From Nectonema munidae (lineage: Eukaryota; Nematomorpha; Nectonematoida; Nectonematidae), in NCBI GenBank assembly GCA_030549495.1, contig JAUIRK010000894.1:1550001-1614000 (forward strand): a DNA stretch of 64,000 nucleotides, given 5' to 3'. Shown here piece by piece: positions 1 to 11,996 of the stretch. The translations under genes were made by a program, and so were the position numbers. Every line of letters starts with the position of its first letter. Positions within the stretch are counted from its first letter, which is position 1. Below the pieces are notes generated by a model. It worked only from the letters and a program-made list of their open reading frames with translations. It was not told the DNA's origin and did not search any database.

Positions 1-1114
1 ATTTGAATTTTTGGGGTATAATATAAATATTAGAAAACATGAAAATTGGATTTAATTACGGTAAGGTAACATCGGGTATTTTCATCTAGAAGGCCTAATT
101 GTTTGGCTTGTATCAAACTATGGGGAAATTAGACTTGATGCGGGATCGAACCCAAGACTGAGTTATCGAAACCCTGTACCTAACCAACCCTCCTCCCGCC
201 CCCAATAAAAGCTTGTAAATAAAATTACTTATCGCTTTAGACCACTTAGATGAGGATAAAGTACATCTTTGGTATTTTGTGCTGCGCGTTATAATATATT
301 GTAACACTTCAAGTTTGATATAACATCAAAAAGTTTTGAGAAGCAGAGTATAGATAGGCTCTTCAAATTAAGTATTCACATTTTGTAAGCAAGATCTGGG
401 AGAGAAACAAAACATTGACTGTTATGATTTGGTAACCGAAAATTCAGTTGCCAAAATTTGACCAGGTTTTACTCTGCAACTTTTTATAATAAATCAAATT
501 TTTAAGCCAAATAACTAAAATCTTGAACACAAATGGATACAGCATAAAATGTTTCTCAATGGCTTTAAAGGTCTTTCAGTGAGGTAAAACATCGGACTTA
601 AACCAAAGATTTTAAGTTCTTTATATCATTAACATATTATTTAAATATTGGTATTTCTGGGATAACAGAAAAATATTGTAAATATTTATTTATTCAAAAA
701 AATTGATTAAAAGTTCTTAATTTACATATATTGGTAGTAAAATTACTATAAAAATAGTAAAACTTAATTTTACCACTTCTAGTTTTTCCATTTCCTGCTT
801 TAAAAATTATTTCTTTCTGATAAATTTATTTCTTACTTAGAAGGATTTGAATCTAGAACAACATGTAACTAAAATTTCTAATTCAAAGAAAATAAAGACA
901 GCCTATATTTTCTCAAACGAATAAAAGAATTTTGAAAAATTTTTGTAATAATCAATTTAAGCAATGCATGCCTTTTTATTCAAAATGATAAACAAACCAA
1001 TGAAAAAGAATGCCTTTCAATCAATCAACACATATGAAAATTAAGTGATAAAGGATTCACATTGATTGGTTAAATGTGGAAGTGTTGCTTTAACCAAAAA
1101 AAGTAATTTCATAC
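1..1114. other. AT-rich non-coding DNA, probably intron of the AHR-like gene
   Basis: Apart from the tRNA-like patch near 120-210 I see no exon or mobile-element ends here. It lies downstream of the PAS-A exon on the minus strand, so it is probably intron sequence before the next PAS exon, which would lie outside the window. I searched it for the expected PAS-A continuation and did not find it. Confidence 0.4.
120..210 (-). repeat. tRNA-like SINE head (candidate)
   Basis: Read on the minus strand, this stretch has an A-box-like GGTTGGTTAGGTACAGGG followed about 30 bases later by a good B-box, GGTTCGATCCCG, the arrangement of an internal RNA polymerase III promoter. I could not fold it into a clean cloverleaf with a paired acceptor stem. 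A tRNA-derived SINE head or a decayed tRNA is therefore more likely than a working tRNA gene. Confidence 0.35.
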
Positions 1115-1204
1115 TTGATGAAATCCAAGAAAGTCCTCAACCGATTTTGAAACGAAGAAAATATTTCCTTTCTCTGTTATTTGCAGTATGAATCCACCGA
1201 TGCA
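1115..1204 (-). CDS. Ahr: AHR-like exon starting the PAS-A domain
   Basis: This 90-bp, 30-codon, phase-0 exon encodes CIGGFILQITEKGNIFF and then VSKSVEDFLGFHQ. It lines up with the start of AHR PAS-A (ALNGFVLVVT...VFYASSTIQDYLGFQQ). The acceptor is TTTTTTATTGTAG and the donor is CAA|GTATGA. The preceding exon also ends in phase 0, so the join is in frame. Confidence 0.88.
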
Positions 1205-4014
1205 CTACAATAAAAAATAATATATATTAAGCAAAAACATATGGCGAATGTGCATAGCGAAAAGAAGTCATTTTGATATCTAAATAATATTTTGGAACAG
1301 GACGAATCACTCAGGAACTTTATGATCAATGTTTCTACTAATGGATATGTTACTTGTTAGTGAGTTATACAATTCGTTATAGTTAAACATTTGATTAGTT
1401 GATTATTCAGTTAGTATGTAAGTTGATTAATTTCAACGTCAAAAAATTATTTAGACATTAACGACATAAAAAATTTCAAAAAAGTTGTAAAATACAAACT
1501 GAATTTATTACAAAAAACGTAAGGAAAAGATAATCCAATCAAATTTAAGGGCCATATGATTCAAATATCCTTTGTTTGAAATGTCATTTACGTCAAAGAA
1601 GATCTGAAGTCTAACGGGTGGTGAATTATTATAGTCAGAAGTATAGATGAAGAGCATTAGACAAGAAATAAACATCACATATAAATGGAGGAAGGAAGAA
1701 ATCAAAGAAGATAAAGGAAAATAAATTAAAGAAAATATTTTTTTACGTGAAATAGTCTTTAAACAGACTTAAATGAAGCCATTTTTAAATAAGAAAAAAA
1801 GACTTCACTCTAACCCTGCATACAAAATGTTTTTAAGCGCAAACTTACTTCAGATATCAACTCAGACTCAAGAAGAGTGGGATTCAGAGAGCTCTTCTTC
1901 TCACAAGCTTTCGGAAACATCTCATTTTTGAATAAAACCAAACCTAAAAAAATAAAATGACTTTTCACAAGTTGACTTTGTTTATCAGGGTAATAAAGAC
2001 TACGTTCTCTTTTTGGGTCAAAGTACCTGCAACACAAAATTTATCAACAGATGTGACAGATTTCTTAAAGGGTTGGGTTAGGGTGCATCAGGATTGAAAT
2101 GATTGAGATTAGTGATCTAATGATTTGTTAAATAAAAGTGTGCTGTTGATGAGAACAGAAAATTCATGCTATACTCAGTGCCTATATCAAGAATCACTTT
2201 CATGTGAATGAGAAAGCTTAGTACATGAGATAATTGGTTCGATATAACTGGTTCGATTCTCACTTAAATTGATTGGTTAATTCAAAAAAATATTCAAATT
2301 TTTTTTATGAAATCAGATCGAGGAATTTGCATACTCCTACATTCTTCCAGAGACAAAGAGGGAGCATAAATTTTCAAAGGTTCTGCAAGTGCTAAATGTA
2401 AAATATTAATGACATCATTTTAACATTTTAGTTAAAATGAAGCGTAAATCTTACATCACATGACACCTGCGCAATGAAAAATTAATTTTAACAATCATAA
2501 AATATTTAAATATTTGACTACAAAAAAATAAAATGAAAAATCTTGTCACTTCATTTATATATTGAAAAATCTTGTAAGAAAAATATTTTCATCATTAAAA
2601 TTTATGTTTTCGCATAAGACTTGACAAAAATTGACTTTAGCACCCGGATTTAAGAATCATTCAGAGTCATTTGGTAGATTCTACTGACTTAATCACAATA
2701 GCGAATTTAATAAATTTGCTAGGAAATTTTTCTGTTATCAAAAAATAAGCAGAAAAAATGGAATCACAAAATTTCGGAATAAAAATCCGGACACTTTTTT
2801 TAAATTTCTTCATGCTTTAATTTATAAGATATTTAGTATTTATATTAAAACTCTTTTTTTAACAATTTTTTCTTTAAAGGCTTTAAGAAAATGGAGCTTT
2901 CAAAAATGCAATTTGCATTAGCGCGCTTTTTCTCTTAAAATGTGGCAGATCTTCTCAAACTGACTCTTCTTTTGTATCTTGAGTTTTATTCAAGGAAAAT
3001 ATTCTTTAACCCATTTACGCCCAATGTTCCTATTTTGGAACATAAGTAATTTCATCTTCGTCTGCTTTTTTCAATGACTTTGAATATAAATCGTCTGCTT
3101 TTTTTAGATATCGTCTGCTTTGCTTGGTCTTAAATGGGTTAAAATGGATAATAATGAATTTTTTTACACACACATTAAATTGGAATAGGAATAATATGTA
3201 ATTAAAAATTGTTATAGTAGATGTTGTTAATTATACATTTTTTTCATTCTTGTGTATTATAAAATCATAAAGGATTGAATAAGCATTGCAATCGCAACAT
3301 GCAAAATTATACAACGATTTATCACAATTTCTTATAATAAAATTTGTCACATACAGCATACCCTCTCTCATTTGAAATAATATGCCTTAAGCTTAATATA
3401 AATGATATCCCTAGAGGGGAGATCAAGCATTGAACCCTTTTGTCAAAGAGGCTGGAATGGATCGAGGATCAAATGTAAGATCTACCATAGTCAAAATTAT
3501 TTTGTACATGTGATTTTAATGTTCTCGCGTTTTAATTAAATTATGCTGGCTTTCTATTCCCCATACATAATAATTAATGCCTCTAAATATGAATAATATA
3601 GCCAGACAAGGCACAAAATCGGTTATCCTGAAAACTCAAAGTCATATTTAAAATTAAAACATTTGATATTCTTTTTTTAAGCTTGACTTTTTTCTATAAT
3701 TGTGAAATTACCACTTTTCATTTCAGTGTATGTGCCTAAGCCCGGAGCTTAGGCTGGGACCGACTGGACTGCATTGCGGTTTAGAATGTTTTACTTTTTG
3801 AAAGAAGGCACATAAAGTAAGTTTACTGTGGAAGAAATTTTTGATCTTGAAGTAGGAAATCGTTAATCTGAGAATGGAGAGTTTGTCCAAGGTGTTCAAG
3901 ATGCAATCATCGAATGGCAGTGAGGATCCTAGTTTCTCAAGTTCGGCATTCAATCTTTGGCGGTGCCTTTTGCTAGGAGTTGTCTTGTGCGATTCTTTGG
4001 GAGTAATTGCTACG
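1115..4014 (-). CDS. Ahr: Aryl hydrocarbon receptor / spineless homologue, partial (3 exons)
   Basis: This is a ligand-activated bHLH-PAS transcription factor of the AHR/spineless family, which works in the nucleus as a dimer with ARNT/tango. Three exons on the minus strand (4014-3827, 1943-1849, 1204-1115) join in one frame to give 124 complete residues. In order these are a basic region (PSKRHRQRLNAEL), helix-loop-helix, a short linker, and the first strands of PAS-A ending in FLGFHQ. The basic region, the LDKLSILRL helix and the exon boundaries at the linker match the known AHR gene layout. The introns are 1.88 kb and 0.64 kb. The first exon lies at higher coordinates and was not found; the rest of PAS-A, PAS-B and the C-terminus lie beyond the left edge. 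No disabling changes are visible. Family assignment is firm; orthology to spineless rather than another AHR-like paralogue is inference. Confidence 0.9.
1849..1943 (-). CDS. Ahr: AHR-like linker exon between bHLH and PAS-A
   Basis: This 95-bp exon has a pyrimidine-rich acceptor (TTTTATTTTTTTAG) and a strong donor (GAA|GTAAGT). With the carried-over base it encodes 32 residues, starting SLVLFKNEMFPKACEKK and ending ESELISE. The linker sequence itself is poorly conserved. The assignment rests on position, on phase agreement at both ends, and on the family's habit of having a small exon here that ends just before PAS-A. Confidence 0.8.
2205..2265 (+). repeat. tRNA-like SINE head (candidate)
   Basis: An A-box-like AAGCTTAGTACATGAG is followed by the B-box-like CTGGTTCGATTCTCAC, spaced as in a tRNA-type pol III promoter. 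No tail or boundary was recognised. It lies in the AHR intron. Confidence 0.3.
3010..3138. mobile_element. 129-bp piggyBac-type MITE
   Basis: The element is flanked on both sides by TTAA (3006-3009 and 3139-3142). It begins CCCATTTACGCCC and ends AAATGGG, an imperfect terminal inverted repeat. Its interior repeats the word CGTCTGC several times. Copies sharing these traits lie at 44347-44475 (exactly the same length) and 12504-12599. TTAA duplication is the signature of piggyBac transposition. It has no coding capacity and sits in the AHR intron. Confidence 0.8.
3827..4014 (-). CDS. Ahr: AHR-like exon with bHLH domain
   Basis: This 188-bp exon encodes VAITPKESHKTTPSKRHRQR followed by LNAELEKLGSSLPF and the second helix LDKLSILRLTISYFKIKNFF. 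It is the DNA-binding basic region plus helix-loop-helix of AHR. The acceptor is TTTGAAG just above 4014 and the donor is CACA|GTAAAC at 3826. The exon starts with the third base of a codon and ends with one spare base (A), which is completed by GT from the next exon. Confidence 0.93.
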
Positions 4015-4389
4015 CTTCAAACATTAAAAAAGATCCATACAGTATCTATATAGATTATTATTATTTAAAAGCAAAATCTTAACCGTCTATCTTTATTTGT
4101 TTATTCGCGAAAGGAGACACTTGATTGGTTTGAAAGAACTTTTTTCATTGGTTAAAATTAATTATTTTAAATGTCTTTTTTCTTTTTTGAATGCCTATTT
4201 TAAATCTTATTTCTAAATTTTTTTTAGTCCATTAGATCAGACGTTAGGGAATAAAAATGGTGGAAAATAAATAAACAAATAATTTGAAGAAAATGGACTA
4301 AGAGAATACACAAAGTATGCAAATAAGATGATTGAATTGGAAGAGGGTAACTGGAATACCATTGGAATCAAGTTGAAGAACAAGAAGAT

Positions 4390-4810
4390 ACATAAAATAG
4401 TGTTCAGAGCTCCAAAGATCCTTCGATCCGAAACATAGGCAACCAAGAAGATAAAAAAGAAAAAGCTAGATTATGCAGAAATTAGAATGTTGAGATGGAT
4501 TTGAGGGCATTAGCAGAAAGTATAAAATTAGGAACCAGACAATGAGAAAAAACCAACTATGTGAGAGAATTATCTGTTTGAATACAACAAAGTAGATTGG
4601 GATGAAATACGGTCATATGATGAAATGATAGGAAGATAATGTTGAAAGAAAAGTGATTGAAATGAACATAGGAGGATATACCGCGTAAAAAATTACATGA
4701 AGTCTAAACGTTGGAATCAAGAAGTCAGGTATAGGAGTAGATGTAGAAACCTAGTCAAAAACATTGACCATATGTTAAAAGATCAAGCTAAAGAAGAAGA
4801 AGGGAAACTG
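4390..4810 (+). pseudogene. LINE ORF2 C-terminal fragment, RTE-like
   Basis: Conceptual translation in shifting frames gives LDYAEIRMLRWI, then KRKVIEMNIGGY-like and GRPKKTW-like stretches. This is the tail that follows the reverse transcriptase in RTE-like and related LINEs. The reverse transcriptase core is absent, so this is a 5'-truncated, heavily mutated copy with several stops. No target duplication was recognised. Confidence 0.65.
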
Positions 4811-6646
4811 CTATCTATACATTTATAAATGCTACTGCCTACACGTTCCCATAAAAGAGAACCAAATTATGTAATTTGATATAAAACTCCCTTAAAATCT
4901 AGAATTTGTTTTAGTCATATAAAAATGGAACTAAGTTCAAAGGGAATAGACACATAATTACTAATGGGATTAATTTAACATTTTTTGTTTTTAAATACAT
5001 TAGATGGGTAAACTTAAGCATTTTTTTTGATTAATCATAAAAATTTTAAAAGTGATCTCATTGACTGAAACATGTTAGCCTAATTTGTTATATTTGAATA
5101 ATTTTATTTTAATTATTTATTATTTACTTAAGATTTATGTTGAGCATTTAACGTTAGATTACTTCGAAAAACGTTTTGAAAAGGAATTTTTATTTTTGCA
5201 GAAACATTTTTTCGGTATTGTAAACTCTTATTTGATTTAAAGATATTAACTTGAAATAAATCTCAAAATTTGATACTTCTATTGAGAAAATTCCTTTTAA
5301 ATAATTACATTGAAGTTGGGTTTAGCTGTAAAACACCTTCATGCATGAATAACAATAACTAAAAGTTTCAAACTCTTTATCGATAGAAAGCTCTTCTAAA
5401 ATTTAATTAGAGGGCTGATTTCCATATTTACTTTCATCAAAATATACACTTTTACCTTGGAGTACCTTCCAAGATTAATTTAACTTCAATATCATGTGCT
5501 ATAAATCATGAAAACTTCCTAGAAAGTTCATACTTGCTATTTTGTTATCAGTTACTCTGAATTTCGTAGAGGTTTATAAAGGGAGATTTTATCGAAGTAA
5601 AATTTCGTTTCCCGAAAATTCGTTAAACTGGTTTTCGTATATAAAAAAAAGTTATTAAATATTTTTTGAATTAATTTTTTAATTGACCAATTAACTGTCT
5701 AACTAGTTAGTTTACCGCGAACTGACCTATTATAATAAATAATTTATGCATTGAAAACTATAACTATTTGACTGACAAACTAAATGACTATTTAACCAAT
5801 GATGCAATCCTAAATTCCGTTTCGCGTAACCATTGGCTGGTTCAGGGGGAAGGGGACGATCGCACTTTTCCTATCCCCTTCTACTGCCAATTTTTCAGCT
5901 AATCAGTGCATAGTTCAATCAGAATTAGTTTAATTTTGTGAGAGAAACTTTTAATTCAGATTCATAATATGGTTTGGATAAATGTTCCTTGTCTAAAATG
6001 AGAAATACTCTATGCAGTGATTTTGTAAAAAATTCAGAAAAATTAATTTTATGAAAAAATGTGCAAAAATCGGTCCGGAATAAAGAGTGTTGGGAGTTTA
6101 GTGAAAAAGTTTACATCTCGAAGTTGGAAAATAACCTGAAAAATAGTTGTCAACTAATGCAAATTGCTAATTCCATATGTTATTAAATACATATCATTTA
6201 GAATTATTTGATTAGGGATCCATAACGCATAAAATATTAGATGGTAGAGAAAACATTGTGAAATAAATAAAAATCAATACATCACAGCCCATGTAAAAGT
6301 TTCAGAATATGGGCTTCTTCAAAACATTTCCCAAACATATATATATAGGTGGATAAATAGAGAAATTTTCAATGAATCAGATAAATATTATTTGGTTTTT
6401 TGCGTATTTTAGAATTTATAGATACCCTATGAAAAATATAGATGATAAAGTCCGCCCTCTTGTTCTATCCAATTTTTGATCTCATGATTCCTTCTTTCTA
6501 ATTTTATCTCTTTGCCTCTTCAAGGATTACACTCATAAAAGTTTCTTCCAAATTTCACTTTTCAATTAATTTTAAGTATTCGTACTTTTGTAAATAAAGT
6601 TATTATTATTATTATTATTATTATTATACTAACACTTTAATGGTTT
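4811..6646. other. AT-rich spacer, no feature recognised; (ATT)n at 6599-6629
   Basis: I found no exon, transposase fragment or clear inverted repeat. A short perfect ATT microsatellite lies at about 6599-6629, immediately before the hAT insertion. Confidence 0.5.
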
Positions 6647-6654
6647 ACTGGAAG

Positions 6655-7363
6655 TAGAACTTCTGTCTCGAGATTTCTCGATTCTCGAGAATTTTAGAAT
6701 TTTTTTATTTCTTGATTCTCGAGAAATTTTTGTCGAGATTTAAGAATTAAAAAATTTTTTTATTACTGAAAACATGTTAAATTTTGAATAAATATTAATA
6801 AAAAATAAATAATTATGTGTAATGCACGATCAACATTTGAATATTCAAATTTTGAAGAAATTTTAGAATGTGCAAAAAATATTTTTGATAAAATTTTTTC
6901 TCATTGGGAGCATGGAACTGTTCTACAAGAAAGCCAAATTCAAGTCGAATCTGTTGATGAGTTTGAAGAAGAATCTCTAACTCAAAGTTTAAATAGAGAA
7001 ATTAAAGAATTCATGTATGATAAAAAAGAAGAAAAAGTTAGTACAATAGAAGAAGAACTACAGATGTCCAAATAAAACAAAAATTTGGATTTATCAGAAT
7101 CGATGCAATTGTTAAAAAATTCTCTTTTATGCATCCAACCAACTTCTTGTCAATGGCGAAGAATTTTATCTCCAAAACGATTGAGTTTGAAAAACGAAAC
7201 TTTAAATGCTCTTGTTTTGTTAAAAAGTTATTTTACTAATAAAACAAAATATTTTTTTCGTAAAATATTTTTAATATTTTTTAACTTCTCGAGTCTCGAG
7301 AATCATACATATTTTTTTTCTCGTTTCTCGAGAATTAAATTTTATCGAGAAATCAGAGCTCTA
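6655..7363 (+). mobile_element. 709-bp hAT element, internally deleted, with perfect 8-bp TSD
   Basis: ACTGGAAG occurs directly on both sides (6647-6654 and 7364-7371), the 8-bp target duplication of hAT transposons. The termini TAGAACTTCTG and (reverse complement) TAGAGCTCTG form the inverted repeat. Several TCTCGAGAA blocks follow inside both ends in inverted orientation. The element keeps only the last part of a hAT transposase, so it is a deletion derivative that would need a transposase supplied from elsewhere. Confidence 0.88.
6815..7240 (+). pseudogene. hAT transposase C-terminal remnant
   Basis: The first open frame (6815-7075, 86 codons) is acidic and contains ESLTQSLNREIKEFMYD. The second, from 7085, contains SLLCIQPTSCQ, then NETLNALVLLKSYF at 7194-7235. 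This is the hAT C-terminal dimerisation region (compare CVQPTS..SER..S and L..ETINALVCLKSWF). The SER..FS block is garbled (WRRILSPK) and a stop with a frame change separates the two parts. The DDE catalytic core is missing. Confidence 0.8.
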
Positions 7364-7371
7364 ACTGGAAG

Positions 7372-8790
7372 CGATGGAGAAACTGGACTTTAAAAAAGCT
7401 ACACATTGAAAATTAGCCAATCAAATTTTCGAAGTTGCCAAAACAAATAAAGATATAGGATTTATATTATAATCCATTAGAAGATTTATTGACTCCTTTA
7501 TTTAGCGCAGTCTCTACTAATAAACGCTGTGCTTCTAGAATTTTTATTGTAGAGATATTATGCAAAAATTAAATTATAATATCAATTAGAACATAATAAG
7601 ATATAGCCTAAGTGGCAAATAAAAATTAAATGCATGCTTGAATTATTACCTTTTGATGAATTTTTTTTTTCGAATACTAATCATTTTTAAGAAAGAAAAT
7701 AGTGAATTGAAGCAAAAAATTCAATACCATATTTCCAATACTAGTTTGATGTCAATCAAACAAAATAAGCCAATTAAAGCAATTCATTTAATGAGTGAAA
7801 TATATAATCATTATTTTTGCGCTATTAATAAATTTAGCGAAAGAATGCTGACAGCATACGATGATATGCGAATGATAATGATAATAATTGAAAGAAGAAT
7901 TCTATTGTAATAAAAAAAAAAAAGAGAGGCATAACTGAATGCAAACAGAAACAGACTTTCCTCATTTCATTGAGAACAGGTAAATAATTAGTTTGCCTCC
8001 TCTACCTATCTCCATGTTTAGTGAAAATAAAAATCATAATGATCCACGGTATTATTATAAAGCAAATTTTACTTACAACCCTATTTACACAACATAATTG
8101 CTTAGCAAACATCTTCTCATTGTAAACAAGTCCGTTAATAAAGGATGCCATAATTTCTCTCCCATTCTGCGTATATGTGATTCATTAAAAAAAGTTTGCT
8201 CAAGTCTCTGACCTGCGCTTTCTTTAAGGGACACAGGTCATCCTTACTGTTGCCCAATCTTATAGTTTGTCATGTGACCATTTTGCATATTTTTTCCCGG
8301 AAATCGATGTGGACCAAGAGTTAAAATGTACCATATGGAGCAGAATTTTGAAAAATTCTTTAAATCTTTTGAAAGTTTCTTGGAACACGGGTGTTAGACT
8401 GCTCCTCAAAGTGATAAATATCGTAATATACCAAAAGTATGCAAAGTTTGAGATATCAAGGAAGTGAAATCGCTCATAAACACATTATATTTCGCTGTCA
8501 AAGAGAAAAGTGTTAGTTAAGATTACCCATATAATCTTTCTCCTACAACATTGAAAAAATATATAGTAGTTAGTACTATGCCTAATTTTACTACTTAATA
8601 TAGTATAATTGATGATATTTCAGTAAATTTAGTATCTCAAAAAAATTTTGATATTTGAAATACGAAATTTTATGATTTTTATGCAGTTTTTCAAACAAAT
8701 AAATCGTACTTTACTTTCAATGCTTCTAATAGTAAATTTTTATAATCTTTCTTTTAAATTTTCCCAAGGATTAAAAAAATCTAAAAATCT
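7372..8790. other. No recognisable feature
   Basis: This is AT-rich sequence. The open frames at 7638-7910 and 8267-8467 have no recognisable motifs and look like chance runs. I see no splice-bounded coding exon. Confidence 0.45.
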
Positions 8791-9163
8791 AATTAATTAA
8801 TTAATTAATTAAGTTGTTTTGTGACGTTCGCATCCATCCTTTCGGATATCGTGGCCCGCCCGGAATGCTGAGTCCAAGTCTAACTGGACTTTCCATCCCA
8901 CTAAACACCTATCGGCCCTTGTTACAAAAGAATAGCTATACCTTGTTATATATATTATTTTACAAGAATTTCTGTGACAATATATAAATACAACTGAGAG
9001 AACGATACAATCCTAACGCGAACGCTCCCAATTTGGGAAACAAACTTATTGTCTAGTGATAGCTTGATTACTAACCACGTAGAATCGCGTCGCTAGAGCA
9101 CTACCTAACCGTAAAAACCTTTGAATTCTTCAGAGGAAGAAAACCAGGGTAAAAAACCGGCAC
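8791..9163 (-). repeat. 373-bp dispersed repeat, copy 1 (inverted partner at 26797)
   Basis: The reverse complement of this segment matches 26797-27170 over its whole length by eye, with scattered substitutions and a few small indels. Both copies run from GTGCCGGTTTTTTACCCTGG to ...CCACAAACAACTT and then into a TTAA microsatellite. It is richer in GC than its surroundings. It could be a SINE-like repeat with a microsatellite tail or an element terminus. No open frame and no clear B-box was seen. Confidence 0.8.
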
Positions 9164-9479
9164 GACGGAATGTATCTTGTTCCTAAATAAAAGAATATGA
9201 TTATAAAAGGTATATGCCACAAAAATAGAAGCGTTTGAAGGCATGCAATATCTTATATATTATTAATAAATAATATTTGATACATGTTATAGGGTTAAAA
9301 AAAATATATATAATTTAAGGTGTGTGGGAAAAAAAACCCCCCTTTTTTTTCCCCCTTAATTCTGTCCTTTGAATTATATTTTATTTTATATTTGTTTTTA
9401 CCCATAAAAAAACCTCCCCATTTAAATAAAAAAATTTTTTGGGTATTTATTTTTTACACAAATATTTTAATGAGGAGGA

Positions 9480-9518
<39 letters not shown>

Positions 9519-9523
9519 AAAAA
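9164..9523. repeat. Low-complexity stretch with homopolymers and 33-base poly-A
   Basis: Between 9330 and 9523 the sequence has runs of A, C and T (GGGAAAAAAAACCCCCC, then T and C runs) and an uninterrupted poly-A around 9484-9516. Such runs are prone to assembly and sequencing error. No coding signal was seen. Confidence 0.7.
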
Positions 9524-9787
9524 TTATTGTTTTTTGGGGGGGTTGTTGTGGTAGTCACCTAGGATAATTTTTCTCTTTTTTTTAGCATATACCCCCAAGA
9601 ACGCTTCAGCCTGGGTTTGCGTGAGCTCCCAAGCTTGGCATAATTGTGGACAATGCTTGTGTGTTCTTAATTTTTCTATAAACTTTTTATTTAATTTCTC
9701 CAACCTTTTCTGGAACCAAGAAAAGGAGGTCCGGCTATGAGCAATAGTGAAAGAGTTGCCATAAACAGTCCTAAAAAGTTTATACAC
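9524..9787 (-). CDS. Unidentified 87-codon open frame
   Basis: I do not recognise this protein. It is basic, with KRLEKLNKKFIEKL and AKKKRKIILGDY, and contains CPQLCQAWELTQTQAEAF. Its GC content is higher than its surroundings. It may be an exon or a decayed gene fragment. A possible acceptor (CTTTTTAG) lies near its start, but no donor or partner exon could be tied to it. On the minus strand a long T run follows it, so it does not look like a polyadenylated retrocopy. Confidence 0.2.
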   Translation of the reverse strand: MYKLFRTVYGNSFTIAHSRTSFSWFQKRLEKLNKKFIEKLRTHKHCPQLCQAWELTQTQAEAFLGVYAKKKRKIILGDYHNNPPKKQ

Positions 9788-11996
9788 TAAAAATCTGAGA
9801 GTTTTAGAATACTAATATTTTAATAAATAAACAAAAATTCAAAAAAACATTTAAAAAAGTTGCAATTTTTTAGTTTGTTTTTAAAAATAGTTTTATATAA
9901 AAAAATTTCAAAAATTAAATCAATTAATAGACATAGAAGATTGTAAATTATTTTTTGGTGAAATTATTAAAATATATGAATTAATATTTGTGCATATATT
10001 AACAGTATTCTAAATGCAATAATTTAATAAAAATTTAATAAACTATCAGTGTAGCTAAAACTATCAGGCGATTGAATATCTAATGAAAGTTAAAAAAAAA
10101 AGAAGATTATAACGTGATTACGCTTTTCCAAATTATTTTACCTAACATTAATTTTCCATTTTAGGTTGTAATTTTAGCTATAAAAATAGGATATCAATAT
10201 TTTGATATATATAATTTACACTTCAAATAGTAATACTACAACTTTTATCCTTTTATATATATAGTAATTGACCTTTGGTGGATTAGGCGATTTTTTAATC
10301 TTCAACTAGTAATATTATTACTTATATTTTTCTATCTTAACTAATTGATGAGTAAATTTTTTCAAATATCCCAAATTTAAATTATAGGCCAAAACATTTT
10401 ACTTACAGAAATATATATATATATTCGCCACAAATTTTCCAATTGTATGCCTCTTTTGGAAATAATTAAATAACATTTAAATAATTTATGTCTATTTTAT
10501 ACACAACTTCAAAATTTGGAATTTTTTTACCAAAGTAGTTTCTCTGTGATTACTCCAATTTTTATAGTTTAGTTTATTTTATTTTCAAAAATAAACTTTT
10601 TATGAAATTTTAACTTTTTATCGTATTTAGTATAAATTTTGCAGCTGGAAACATTGCTACATATGGGACTATTTGTTTTGACAAGATCTTTGAACTTTTT
10701 TCTTATTTGGATTTAACAGTGGAAGACAGAGATTTCGTTTCAAAGCAAGTTAAATTTAAAATATATTTCTTTATACATAAAAATAATACATAAGACTTTT
10801 AATATTTTAGACTTTTGTAAAATTTTATCTTTTTGCTATAAAAATATTGTTTCGGAAAGTTTTCGACTTAATGACCCATTTTTGTTATGTAAAAAACCTG
10901 GCTCTTGTATTTTTTTAAATCTATATCTATCATATTTGGTTGTGCGATTTTACTTTGTCTTCACTTCAATATATTCACTTATCAAAATGATGAAACAATT
11001 TAGCAAAAAATTTCTGTAAAGTTAAGAATAAAATATATTTCAAGGATAAACTTGAATGTTTCCTGATTTTTTTGATTATTCTGAAAAAAATACGAACTTA
11101 CTTAATTTGGTTGAAAAAGAAAGTTTGGTAGATTTGTAAATAAAATTTTGATCTAAAGCACCAACGTGTGGAAAATAACATTTCAAAGGGTCTAATTATC
11201 CAACTGGATCATCTATTTTTTCATTTAAAGAAAATAATTCTTTCAGATATAACTCAAAAAAATCATACAATCCGAAAAATCTTGCTTTTTTAACAAGTAA
11301 ATGATATTTGTTAAAAAAATACTAATAAGTTAGGGGGCGATATGAAAATTTGTTCAAGAAGAACAGCATGAAAGGTATAAAAGATATTCAAAGTGAAGCC
11401 TTCAAATACCATCGTCTCTTCAATTACTCTGTGCAGATCTTAGAAACGAATATTCAGTTAGGTTTTTCTTGGAAAAGGTTTAATCTAGCTTCTTAGATTA
11501 AGAGAGGAAGTGAAAGTTTTAAGTGACACAACATCTCAATCAACTTAGGAAGAGCTTTAGGGTCTCTCTTGGATATGTTTCCAAGTCAGTCAAAAATTAT
11601 TAACTGTTCTTGTTCGATTTGAAAAAACATGGGTATTTTAGTTTTTAATTTAGAACAAATTTTGCCTATTAAAATTAAGTCATTTTTAGTTAAATTTTGT
11701 CTTTTTACAATTCTATTTTGTCTTTTTACAATTCTATCGGATTAAAATTTTTGCTTTTATTATGTTTATATTCTTTCTTTTTTTTGCCTTTTTGAAATAA
11801 TATTAAAGTCAATTATAAAAAGATATTGCTAAACTAAACTGTAAAAAATTTTATAATCAAAAAGTAATTTAAAAATTAAACAAAATAATTAATATTAATA
11901 AAAATTTGTAATAATAATTTAATTGCTAATTCTTTGTGAAAAAATTTATAAAAGTTAATCAGGAAATAATGTGAAAATATTTAAGAACAGTTTAAA
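9788..11996. other. AT-rich spacer, nothing recognised
   Basis: No transposon protein fragments, paired inverted ends or plausible exons were seen on either strand. Confidence 0.5.

Noticed and set aside
120-210. Functional tRNA gene
   Set aside because: Pol III boxes are present, but the acceptor and anticodon stems do not pair convincingly.
1508-1705. Minus-strand frame considered as the next PAS exon
   Set aside because: No PAS motifs; the true PAS-A exon was found at 1115-1204 with matching phase.
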